From positions 1 to 64,000 of the forward strand of contig NZ_JBFEFG010000281.1 in assembly GCF_040718835.1 (NCBI RefSeq): DNA of 64,000 bases, in the 5' to 3' direction. The notes beneath the pieces are model-generated. The model saw only the letters and a program-made list of their open reading frames with translations. It ran no database searches and was not told the origin of the DNA. The translations under genes and the position numbers were made by a program. Positions 24,255 through 33,008 of this stretch are shown piece after piece (within the stretch, counting starts at the first letter, position 1; each line of letters opens with the position of its first letter). Source of the DNA: Bremerella sp. JC817. Its GTDB lineage: Bacteria > Planctomycetota > Planctomycetia > Pirellulales > Pirellulaceae.

Positions 24255-26810
24255 ATGTTCAATCAGGGAGATAAGCCGATCGCCGGATATCGGCTGGAGC
24301 GATTTCTCGGCCGTGGTCAATTCGGCGAAGTCTGGGCAACCGAGGGCCCCGGCGGATCGCTTGTCGCCTTGAAGTTCATTGCCCTTCAGCAGAAGACTGG
24401 CATCCGCGAGTTAAAATCGATCCAGGCCGTAAAACGCATCAAACATGCAAACTTGTGCAGCGTAAATGCAATGTGGTTGGTCGGGCACGATGGCACTGTG
24501 CTGGATGACTACGAAATTGATCTGCTAATCCGCAATCAATCACGAGAAGCTCCCAATCAGACACTGGTGATCCAGCAGACCCAGGTTCTGCACAATCCGC
24601 AGTATCTGGTCGTCAGTATGACCTTGGCCGAAGGAAGTCTGGACGAACGCCGGGAAAGCTACGGAACCGGAGGTATTCCGCGCGAAGAATTGATGGATTA
24701 CATGCTTCAAGCCGCGCGTGGCATCGACTATTTGAACTCGCCGGTCCATCAAGTTGCGGGCGAAGTGGTCGGCATCCAACACCGCGATATCAAGCCTGCC
24801 AACTTGCTTTACGCTGGCGACTCGGTCCTGGTGGGCGACTTTGGCGTCGCCTCGGCATTTGGTGAATACGACACCGAAGCCACCAGCGTCGTCGGGAGCC
24901 TTTGCTATATGGCTCCGGAGTCGATCAAGAAGACTCCTTCGCATAACTCCGACCAATATGCGCTGGCAATTACCTATTACCAACTACGAACGGCTGCCCT
25001 GCCCTTCGAGCCGACCGTTTCGTTTGCCGAACTGGTCGAAATCCATGTCCGCGGCAAGCTGCAATTTCCCCTGGTGACCGACGTCGAAAGAGCTGCCCTC
25101 GCCCGGGCAACCTCAACCGACCCCAAACAACGTTTCCGGAGCTGTGTCGAGTTCGTCCGGGCCCTTGATGAAAATACTCAACAAACAGCGGCCGCCAACC
25201 CAGCCGCCGCCGGACTGCCGCTGGGTGCGATCATCGGAAGTGCGATCACAACCGTCGTGCTGATCGTCCTGCTCGTCTGGTCTGCCTTTGGAAGAGGCGC
25301 AGCCGAAGGGACCACGACACCTCCAGCCGGAACTTCGCCAGAACCGCATACCCTGGTCTTCGCACCTGAACAAACGGAATATGAAATCACCATCGTTCCA
25401 CTAAAGCCAAGGGAACACTTGCAGACCAAAGGAAAGGGGGCGGCGACCCTCGATTTGTTGCCGACCGACAAGCTGCATATCGTTGCCAGCAGCAAAAACC
25501 CGCTCTATCAGTCGTACGATCAAGAGATCAGCTTCGACGATCTGGTACGTGACGACTGGAAGCTGCAGCTTAAGCCGCTTCCCGCTGATGAGATGCTGAA
25601 ACAGATCACAAAGCTGGCGGCCAACGATCAGTGGAACGAAGCCGCCCAGTTGTTTGCGAAAGCGGTCGCCATCCATCCCGATATTCAGTCCGACCTCTCT
25701 CCTGAATCGGTCGAACTGCGGGGAACGCCGGCCGCCATTGGCCAATCGCACGCCCACCAACGTCTGGCGACCGCGATCAGTGGTGATGCTTCGAGTTCGC
25801 TCGGAATCCTACCGCTCAACCAGCCCGTCGAAGCGGCCCAGGAAGTCGCGATCACTGGGATTCCGTACCAGATCCATCTTCCGTCGAAAGCCCCATGCGC
25901 CGTGCTGATGCAAGATAGTGTCGCTTCGGTCGTCTCGCTTGGCCCCTTCGACGAACCGTACGAAATCAACCTCGGAACCGACCAGCCGACCGACATCGCC
26001 TATCGCCAGATCACGTCGTCGGCGCTGTCTCCTCAGGCCGAAGCGATCGTCGTTGGGCACGATGCCAACAAGGTTTCGCTGCTGACGATTGGCAACGGAG
26101 ATCGCCCCGTGCAGAAGTCGGCTGAAGCTTCTTTCCCGTCGCGCGTCGACGCCGTCGCGTTCGATCCTGCGGGCAAGTACTGCTTCGCTATTAGCCAAGA
26201 AGGGGAAGGACGCCGTTGGCCGTTGACAGACTTTAGCGACGCGTCGGCCAACGCATTCCATGTCGATGGACTCGACGAAGAAGTCTTAGCAATCCATCCG
26301 GTTTCGGAATATCGCTTCTTTGCGTTTACCGAAACACGTCTGCTCTCGATTACACTGCAAGACGACGGAAAGACTGCGGTCGAGCCCGTCACCGACATGC
26401 GTGCCACTTTGATGGTGAGCCGCCTGACGAACGACCACAAGCATCTGGTATTCTCGACGCAAAGCGAGGCCCAGCCCCTTTCGATCGTGCCGGCCGATAA
26501 GCAGGAAGCGGCCAGTGCCAAACCGCCGGTAATTCGGGGGATGATCGAAGACTTCGATATCTCGGCCGATAGCCGCTGGCTGATCTACGTCGATTCCGAC
26601 GGAGCGATCTTTGGAATCGACCTCCATGCGCAATCACACGAGCCGAAAATGCTCCTCGCTTCGCAAGGGGAGCGTATCAAATACATTCGCCTCTCGTCGA
26701 GCGGAATGGATGTGGTAACGCTCTCGGAAGATGGCACGACCACCTGGTGGAACCTTGCCCAGTTAATCCTGACCGCCGGAATGATCGACGGCGAGTCGAC
26801 GTCCAACTAG
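24255..26810 (+). CDS. Transmembrane Ser/Thr protein kinase with extracytoplasmic propeller-like domain
   Basis: The 851-residue protein starts with a Hanks-type kinase domain (about residues 10-300): glycine loop GRGQFGEVW, ATP-binding Lys in VALKFI, catalytic loop HRDIKPANLL, DFG in VGDFGVASAF and APE as MAPESI. A single membrane helix follows at about 322-343 (IIGSAITTVVLIVLLVW). The remaining 500 residues have WD40-like or beta-propeller strands (VDAVAFDPAGKYCFAISQEG, EDFDISADSRWLIYVDSDG), presumably outside. This architecture is common in planctomycetes, where the outer domain is thought to sense a ligand or protein partner. Its end overlaps the convergent VWA gene by 4 bp. Together with that gene and the caspase-WD40 gene it makes a plausible signalling set. 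Confidence 0.93.
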   Translation: MFNQGDKPIAGYRLERFLGRGQFGEVWATEGPGGSLVALKFIALQQKTGIRELKSIQAVKRIKHANLCSVNAMWLVGHDGTVLDDYEIDLLIRNQSREAPNQTLVIQQTQVLHNPQYLVVSMTLAEGSLDERRESYGTGGIPREELMDYMLQAARGIDYLNSPVHQVAGEVVGIQHRDIKPANLLYAGDSVLVGDFGVASAFGEYDTEATSVVGSLCYMAPESIKKTPSHNSDQYALAITYYQLRTAALPFEPTVSFAELVEIHVRGKLQFPLVTDVERAALARATSTDPKQRFRSCVEFVRALDENTQQTAAANPAAAGLPLGAIIGSAITTVVLIVLLVWSAFGRGAAEGTTTPPAGTSPEPHTLVFAPEQTEYEITIVPLKPREHLQTKGKGAATLDLLPTDKLHIVASSKNPLYQSYDQEISFDDLVRDDWKLQLKPLPADEMLKQITKLAANDQWNEAAQLFAKAVAIHPDIQSDLSPESVELRGTPAAIGQSHAHQRLATAISGDASSSLGILPLNQPVEAAQEVAITGIPYQIHLPSKAPCAVLMQDSVASVVSLGPFDEPYEINLGTDQPTDIAYRQITSSALSPQAEAIVVGHDANKVSLLTIGNGDRPVQKSAEASFPSRVDAVAFDPAGKYCFAISQEGEGRRWPLTDFSDASANAFHVDGLDEEVLAIHPVSEYRFFAFTETRLLSITLQDDGKTAVEPVTDMRATLMVSRLTNDHKHLVFSTQSEAQPLSIVPADKQEAASAKPPVIRGMIEDFDISADSRWLIYVDSDGAIFGIDLHAQSHEPKMLLASQGERIKYIRLSSSGMDVVTLSEDGTTTWWNLAQLILTAGMIDGESTSN

Positions 26811-28897
26811 TTGGATGTCAGCAGCAGTTCCCCTTCTTTGGGGAAGTAAGGCGTTCCGGTCTTGCCGTCTTGCGCATCCCATCGCATGTATTTGCGAATG
26901 ACCTGCGCCTCTTCCGATTCGGGCCAGAACGCAAGGATGTGAATCAAATGCTCGCGGGCCTGTGCCGGATCTGGCTGAAAATCGGTCGCGGCACTGGCTC
27001 CCCAATCACCACACTGCAGCCCTGCCAGCATCCAGTGCGACCGGAGCGACATCTTCAGCTTCGACGCCTCGCTGAACTCGGCGATCTCTTGATAACGCCG
27101 CACTGCAGCCAGAAAGTCCTTTCGCACCAACAGAGCGTAGTCCGCTTCGATTTCTGCCTGTAACAGGCGATCGTTCAAACTTCGCCGCGCGTCGTAGGCC
27201 TTGCTCAAATAGGCGATCGCTTTCTGCATTTGGATCCGCGCCGCGTCGACGTCCCCTTCTTCTTCCTGAGTCTTGGCCAGGTTGTAGTTGGCGCTGGCCA
27301 GCAAGGCAAAGGTGAAGCCATTCGCTTTCGGATCGTTGGCCATCGGCGTCAACAGGTCGGTCGCCATATCGAGGTTCTTCACCCGCAATTGCGGATCGAC
27401 CGAGATGTCGACCGACTTCTCGATCATATCCATTGCGGAGACCAATTCCGCTTGTTGCTTGGGTGACAGTTGGCCCAGAATCCCAGGCCAGAAATCCCGC
27501 AGGTCGGTCCCCTGCTCACTTCCTGCAGCCTTCGCCAACTGAGCAATCGCGGCGTCTTGCGGTTGCGTTTGCGAGATCGCTTTCAGGTACGAAGCGATCA
27601 AGATGTCGTCTTTACCACTCGCCGAAAACGACGCAACCGGCTTCGGCGAATTTGGCACATAGACTTCCGACTGAACGTCTTCCAACTCGCGATTCGCCCG
27701 CAGGTCACCAACAATCAAAATGTCGGCTCGCAGGCGAAGGCAGAGTGCTTGCGGCCACTGAGCAGGATCGACTGGCCCTGCCTTAAGCCGCAGGAACTCT
27801 TGCTCGATCTGACGACTGGAAATCGCTTTGATGTTCGGCAAGCGTCCCAGCGAATAGCGAAGCTGCGTGGCGAATCGGACGCCTGGGTCTTCGTGATAGA
27901 AGGTCATCGCGTTCCACGGCACGTGCGGCATCACCGCGACGCGAAGCGTTTTCTCAGGGCCGAACTTCTCGCTGGCGATCTGCCTGGCGGCATGGATATC
28001 TTCTTCAGTGATCGCCCCCACGAAGGTGAAGTCGGCCCGCGGACGTCGCGCGGCATCGACTACCTTCTGTTTAATCTGCGAGAACGACAGGTCCAGCATT
28101 AAGCCGCCAGTCCGCGAAGTCATCTGGCCCATAAAGTTTCGGGTTTTGTCGACGACTGCCGTAAACGCATCGAGTTCTTCCGGGCGGCTTTCGCAAAGCA
28201 GCCCATGCACGTTAATCCCTCGCTGATTGGCCAGATTCACCAACGCGTCAGTTTCGTACCAGCGGCGCGACTGCGTGGTCGCTTCTTCAAACGAAGAATC
28301 GTACGGGGGCGCATCGGTGATCAACATCAGCCAACGGGTCGCCTTCGGATCATCCGACCATTTCAAGTCTTGAATCGTCTTGAACAATGCCAGATCGACC
28401 GCCTCTGGAAAGTAAGGACGCCCAGATTGAGGCTGCAGCGATGCGATCATCTTCGCAACGCTCTTGTCGTCGGCCGAGAATCCCTGCGAGATCCCCACCA
28501 ACGGTTTATTGCTTTGACCACTATCGGCGAACGAGATCACAGCGACTTCCACTTTCGCGCCGCTGGCTCGCTTCAAGTCGGCGATGACCTGGGGGATTTT
28601 CTCGCGAATCCCAGCAAGCTGATGTGCCATGCTCTCGGTGGTATCGACCAGAAAGGCAACCTGAATCGCAGGCGTCTCTGGCCGGATCGCGTCGAGAAAG
28701 CTTCCCTGGAAGATGCCCATGCTCTTTGCTTCAGGAGCGGTGCGAACGTTGAATATCGAATCGAGTGCGGCGGCGGCAGTCGGCTGATTCTCTTGAGCCT
28801 GAAGGGTGGAAACCACCCAGACATTCACAATTAGTACGCAACCCAACAGTCCAGCGATCGATAATCGAGAGCGTCGAAACGATTCAGTGAGACGCAC
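26807..28897 (-). CDS. Exported VWA-domain protein
   Basis: The start is placed at GTG 28897 because it follows GAGGT by 7 nt and gives a normal signal sequence (RRSRLSIAGLLGCVLIVNVW...LQAQ); an ATG at 29008 would overlap the start codon of the divergent gene. The mature protein (696 residues in all) has a von Willebrand factor A domain (about residues 65-270) with a MIDAS motif (DTTES) and WLMLITDAPPYD. A middle region (LRVAVMPHVPW...LRADILIVGDL) resembles TolB-N/FlgO-type folds. The C-terminal third is helical and TPR-like (LAKTQEEEGDVDAARIQMQK). It probably acts in the periplasm as a scaffold or adhesion module. It is convergent with the kinase and divergent from the caspase-WD40 gene. Confidence 0.85.
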   Translation of the reverse strand: MRLTESFRRSRLSIAGLLGCVLIVNVWVVSTLQAQENQPTAAAALDSIFNVRTAPEAKSMGIFQGSFLDAIRPETPAIQVAFLVDTTESMAHQLAGIREKIPQVIADLKRASGAKVEVAVISFADSGQSNKPLVGISQGFSADDKSVAKMIASLQPQSGRPYFPEAVDLALFKTIQDLKWSDDPKATRWLMLITDAPPYDSSFEEATTQSRRWYETDALVNLANQRGINVHGLLCESRPEELDAFTAVVDKTRNFMGQMTSRTGGLMLDLSFSQIKQKVVDAARRPRADFTFVGAITEEDIHAARQIASEKFGPEKTLRVAVMPHVPWNAMTFYHEDPGVRFATQLRYSLGRLPNIKAISSRQIEQEFLRLKAGPVDPAQWPQALCLRLRADILIVGDLRANRELEDVQSEVYVPNSPKPVASFSASGKDDILIASYLKAISQTQPQDAAIAQLAKAAGSEQGTDLRDFWPGILGQLSPKQQAELVSAMDMIEKSVDISVDPQLRVKNLDMATDLLTPMANDPKANGFTFALLASANYNLAKTQEEEGDVDAARIQMQKAIAYLSKAYDARRSLNDRLLQAEIEADYALLVRKDFLAAVRRYQEIAEFSEASKLKMSLRSHWMLAGLQCGDWGASAATDFQPDPAQAREHLIHILAFWPESEEAQVIRKYMRWDAQDGKTGTPYFPKEGELLLTSN

Positions 28898-29006
28898 GTT
28901 ACGTACCTCGTGTTGCTTAACGTGGCAAAATTGGCTGGCCTTGGTTTCGCCGGTCATTGTAAACTGCCTCACGTGGGCCTGGGAACGGTTAATCCGAAAG
29001 TGCATC

Positions 29007-32000
29007 ATGTTACGACTCCTCCAAGCAAATCTGATCGCCTTGCTGGTGGTTATCGCTACGAACCCCCTGGCGGTTGCTCAAGAAATCTTGCCGGCGGAAA
29101 GTATTTTGCCCGGGCAAGCCGATCGGCCGAAGTTTCCGCCCGAGATGCTTCCCGCCGAGTCGGTCGTACCCGGCCTTCCGGTGAAGTCGAACTCGCCACA
29201 GCCGATGCCGAAGGAAGACCCCTCCCCGAGCGATGCGAATGCGCTGCCGGGCGAAGACCAGCTTCCCAACGTGAAAACGGTGCAACAGGTAATCTTGCCG
29301 GAAGATCCTCCGTGGCTGCGACTGAACCTGGATGGCCCCACCGCGCCGGTCCAATCGGTGGCGTTCTCGCAGGATGGGCAACATTTGCTGGCAGGCGGTA
29401 ACGATAAAATGCTGCATAGCTGGCTCGCCGCGCCGGCCATGGCAGGTCAGGCCCCACGCTGGATTTACGAGAATCCGATTCGCTGGCAAGTGCAAAGGGC
29501 GACACGTGGCGACATTCATGCGCTCGCCGCACTCGATGGTAAGCTCGCCTTCGCGGGAATCGGCGCTTCGGCACTGACCGGCGAGATCGTGCTTGCCGAT
29601 CAAGGACGCATGGCGTTCGAGCGGACCTTGTTCGACGTTCAGAAAGGCCCTCGCTCGCAGATCCTCGACCTGGCAGCCACATCGACCGGGCTCTTTTCGC
29701 TCGACTCGGAAGGAAACGTGCAGTACTGGTCCGCTGATCCGATGACCGGCAAATGGTCGTTCCGCCCTGGGACCTCGCCCAAACCGGCCGTGCCGTTCGA
29801 CGCCGCTCAGCTTCGTTCGTGGCGACTTCGCGGTAGCCGTGTCGCCTCGACCGATGATCGAACGCTTTTCTTCCCCGTCCTGGTTCGCGATGACCGCGGC
29901 ATCCCCTTCTGGCGAATCGCTCGGTGGAAATCAGATGGCCAGAACGCCGCTCTTTTACCGCAACTAACGCACGAGTTCCCAGGCGGAATCGGAGCGATGG
30001 CGTGCAGCCGAGACGGCCAACGGATTGTCGCGGCCGATATCAGCGACTCCGGCACGCTTCTGCTGGTCGACCTCAGCGAACCCCAAAGTACGCTGGCCAT
30101 TCCCGCTGCTGCGAATGTGCGCGATGTTGCCATGTCGGCCGATGGCACGAAGGTCGCAGCGGTCGTCGCGCGTTCATCCCAGGGACCATTCGAGCTGCGG
30201 ATTTGGTCGTGGCCCGTCGGACAGAAGCCTGCGCCGGTCGCGACGCTTCCTTTATCGACGATTGCCACCGGCTGTGCCATGCGAAGAGATGGCCGCTTGC
30301 TGGCAGTCACGCAGGAATCGAGTCTTGTTGTCTATGACTTGAACGACTTGAACAGCCCCCTTCGATTAACGACACCAATTGTGACACCGACGAAAGTCGC
30401 GTTCACCCTCGCTGCCGACTATCAATTGCTGATCGATCAGAGCTCCACAGGAAACGCACCGGCCAATTCGGCCATTCTGTTCGATACCGCCAGGCGGGGT
30501 TATTCCACTGTTGATCAGCGACCGGCGGTGGTCCCCTCGAATCCCTGGCAAGGGAAATGGTCACTTGCCCAAAGAGCGGTCGACCGAGGTACCCGTCTCG
30601 TCTACGACCTCACCCAAGATGGCAAGCCGTACGCCACCATTCCCGAAACCATCTTGAACGGCTCGCGCGTCGTTTCGGTCTGCTGGCTGGCGATGGGAGA
30701 AGACCGCGACGCTCCGACGCACATCGCCGTCGGGACAGTCGGCCGCAACCATGCCTATCTGCTCGACATTCGCAATCCCGAGAAAATCACGGTCGTGCGT
30801 GAGTATCGCGGACACGCGTCGGCGATTCGTGCCATTGGCGTTTCTGCCGATCAGAAGTACCTGACAACCGGCAGCGACGACGGGCTGGTCAACATCTGGA
30901 AGCTAACTGAAGAGCAGCCATCGACGGCGCTGCAAAACCAATGGGGTGCCAATTTCCAGCAGATCGGCGAGCAGTTGGTGGTAGCCGAAATCATTCCGGA
31001 TGGTCCGCTTTACTATCACGGGGTCCGCAATGGCGATGTCGTTCAATCGGTCGCCATCCGTGAGGACGCCAATCCCGACGCACCGCTGGACGATCAAGCC
31101 GCCAGTGAGAAGTTGATCGCTGACGTTGCCGCGCTGCAGAAAGTCCTCCGTGAAACGCGTGGCGACACGATGCTTCGTTTCCAGATCGTTCGCAACGGTG
31201 CCCAACAAAAACCGTTCTACCTTCACCCGGCCTGGCAGCCGCTTGCTTCGCTGGTAGCCACCAACGATCGCGAGTGGGCCTACTGGACGCCTTATGGTTA
31301 TTACGATGCCTCGTTCAATGGGCACAAGATGTTCGGCTGGCAGATCAACCGTGGCATCGATCAGGCCCCCGACTTCTTCCTGGCTGCGGAACTAAAGCAA
31401 CAACTCGAAAAGCCGCGTGTGATGGAAAAGCTGTTGAAAGCAGGCAGCCTGAGCGAAGCGATGCGCGTCGCGAAGGCGGAGGTTCCTTTCAATTTACACA
31501 ATCGTCTAGAGGCCCTGGCTTCGCTGCGACCTCAGATCACGATCGATTCCCCCACGGCAGAGAGTGACCTCGCAGGCGGCGAAGTGATCGTCGAAGCCAC
31601 GATCGAGGTGCCAGCCGGTTCGCAACTGCTGACGCCGAAAGTCTTCGCCAACGGAGTTCCGGCCGTGGGAACGTTGGATCATGAAGTCGGGCCCGGACCA
31701 GCGCAGGCGAAACAACATAAGCTGCGCTGGCGTGTCGCGTTGCCGCCAGACCCGCGCGTTCGCCTGGAAGTCATCGCCGCCACCGCCGATGGAATCACCG
31801 CGAATCAGTCGCTGACGGTAGCTCAGTCGACACCTGACCGAGTCATTCCGCCTCGGATCTTCGTGATCGCGGCCGGCGTGAGCCAATATGCGGACCAGCA
31901 GATTCCACAGCTCGACTTCGCGGCCCAGAACGCCAAAGCGTTTACCTCCGCTATCCAGCAGCACGCGCAACAGTCGAATGTCGAAGCAATCGTGTTAACC

Positions 32001-32636
32001 GACTCCAACGTAACGCAGCCGCTCTGGAACGTTGCCGCCGATACCATCTGGCAGCAACTTGCCGAGTCGGCTCGGCCGCAAGACGTGGTGCTGTTCTTTC
32101 TGTCGGGGCATGGCATCCGCGACGTTGAATCTCAGCGGTACTTCTTCCTGACGAGCGATAGCCAGTTTAACGATGTCGCTGGAAGGCGGTACGAGCGTTG
32201 CCTTTCATCAGAAGACTTCCAGCGGTACTTCGCCGGAATCCCATGCCGCAAGGTCGCGATCCTCGATACCTGCCACAGTGGTGCGATCCAGCCTCTGCGG
32301 CAAGACGATTTGAAGGTGATGCTGCGAGCCCTGGAAGAAGACGTTGTCTTCACGATCACCGCCAGCGAAGGGAATGAAGAAGCCTTTGAATCGCGCGATC
32401 GGCAATTGGGGCGGTTCACGGCCCGGCTTGTCGAAGCGATCTCCGGCGGCGCCGATCAATCGCAATATGCGGGCAATGGCGACGGCCAGATCAGCCTTAG
32501 CGAAGTGGCCGCGTACGTTCAGGCAACTGTCCCTCAGGATGCGGCCGCTGCCGGGCAATCGCAGCACCCGACCATCTTTCCCCGCGACCTGTTTCCACTG
32601 ATCGACGTCACCCTTTCCCGCAGCGAGACAAAATAG
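29007..32636 (+). CDS. Exported WD40-repeat protein with caspase-family (peptidase C14) domain
   Basis: The start at ATG 29007 gives a signal peptide (MLRLLQANLIALLVVIATNP...AVAQ) and a 1209-residue protein. WD40-type repeats span about residues 100-640 (VQSVAFSQDGQHLLAGGNDK, IRAIGVSADQKYLTTGSDDG). A PDZ-like stretch follows (VVAEIIPDGPLYYHGVRNGD). A linker typical of this family (FGWQINRGIDQAPDFF) leads to a C14 caspase domain (about 950-1190) with the catalytic His in FFLSGHG (about 1034) and Cys in ILDTCHSG (about 1088). Both catalytic residues are present, so proteolytic activity is likely. Export would place it outside the cytoplasm, unlike cytoplasmic metacaspases. It is divergent from the VWA gene. 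Confidence 0.92.
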   Translation: MLRLLQANLIALLVVIATNPLAVAQEILPAESILPGQADRPKFPPEMLPAESVVPGLPVKSNSPQPMPKEDPSPSDANALPGEDQLPNVKTVQQVILPEDPPWLRLNLDGPTAPVQSVAFSQDGQHLLAGGNDKMLHSWLAAPAMAGQAPRWIYENPIRWQVQRATRGDIHALAALDGKLAFAGIGASALTGEIVLADQGRMAFERTLFDVQKGPRSQILDLAATSTGLFSLDSEGNVQYWSADPMTGKWSFRPGTSPKPAVPFDAAQLRSWRLRGSRVASTDDRTLFFPVLVRDDRGIPFWRIARWKSDGQNAALLPQLTHEFPGGIGAMACSRDGQRIVAADISDSGTLLLVDLSEPQSTLAIPAAANVRDVAMSADGTKVAAVVARSSQGPFELRIWSWPVGQKPAPVATLPLSTIATGCAMRRDGRLLAVTQESSLVVYDLNDLNSPLRLTTPIVTPTKVAFTLAADYQLLIDQSSTGNAPANSAILFDTARRGYSTVDQRPAVVPSNPWQGKWSLAQRAVDRGTRLVYDLTQDGKPYATIPETILNGSRVVSVCWLAMGEDRDAPTHIAVGTVGRNHAYLLDIRNPEKITVVREYRGHASAIRAIGVSADQKYLTTGSDDGLVNIWKLTEEQPSTALQNQWGANFQQIGEQLVVAEIIPDGPLYYHGVRNGDVVQSVAIREDANPDAPLDDQAASEKLIADVAALQKVLRETRGDTMLRFQIVRNGAQQKPFYLHPAWQPLASLVATNDREWAYWTPYGYYDASFNGHKMFGWQINRGIDQAPDFFLAAELKQQLEKPRVMEKLLKAGSLSEAMRVAKAEVPFNLHNRLEALASLRPQITIDSPTAESDLAGGEVIVEATIEVPAGSQLLTPKVFANGVPAVGTLDHEVGPGPAQAKQHKLRWRVALPPDPRVRLEVIAATADGITANQSLTVAQSTPDRVIPPRIFVIAAGVSQYADQQIPQLDFAAQNAKAFTSAIQQHAQQSNVEAIVLTDSNVTQPLWNVAADTIWQQLAESARPQDVVLFFLSGHGIRDVESQRYFFLTSDSQFNDVAGRRYERCLSSEDFQRYFAGIPCRKVAILDTCHSGAIQPLRQDDLKVMLRALEEDVVFTITASEGNEEAFESRDRQLGRFTARLVEAISGGADQSQYAGNGDGQISLSEVAAYVQATVPQDAAAAGQSQHPTIFPRDLFPLIDVTLSRSETK

Positions 32637-32795
32637 CTTGCTCACCACAACGACTCGTGGCTGGTTCGTTCGCTTCACGAAACCTCGTTTATCGTGGTTA
32701 CACCCGAACCTGGCCCCGCCTGGGGGCGTCTACTCGGAAGCTTATCGACACATTGTTTCGACGATCCTGTTTCACACTCGGTTAAGGAATACGCC

Positions 32796-33002
32796 ATGTC
32801 GTGTGACTGGAAGCAATTTTTGCAGCGAGAACTTGCCCTACTCAGCGATCCCCGCGAATCGGCTTCGCTGGGACCAGGTCTGAGTCCGGCCTTATCTACC
32901 AACAGCTTCCGCAAGCAACGACATAATCCGGTGCAATCGCCACCACCCTGGCTTTGTCGCCGCATGAAACGTCCCGCCCAGCGCGGCGGACCGCGGGTTT
33001 AG
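32796..33002 (+). CDS. Small hypothetical protein
   Basis: A 68-codon frame beginning MSCDWKQFLQRELALLSDPR has a fair ribosome binding site (AAGGA, 7 nt before the ATG) and ends 6 bp before the convergent recQ stop. The protein is basic and proline-rich at its end (RKQRHNPVQSPPPW, MKRPAQRGGPR). No family is recognised. The good initiation region supports it being real, but its length and composition leave doubt. Confidence 0.42.
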   Translation: MSCDWKQFLQRELALLSDPRESASLGPGLSPALSTNSFRKQRHNPVQSPPPWLCRRMKRPAQRGGPRV

Positions 33003-33008
33003 TCGGCG

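Noticed and set aside
24255-32636. Interpretation of kinase-VWA-caspase genes as a proven antiphage system
   Set aside because: The VWA and caspase proteins carry export signals, and nothing in the sequence shows defence context; only a candidate signalling module is claimed.
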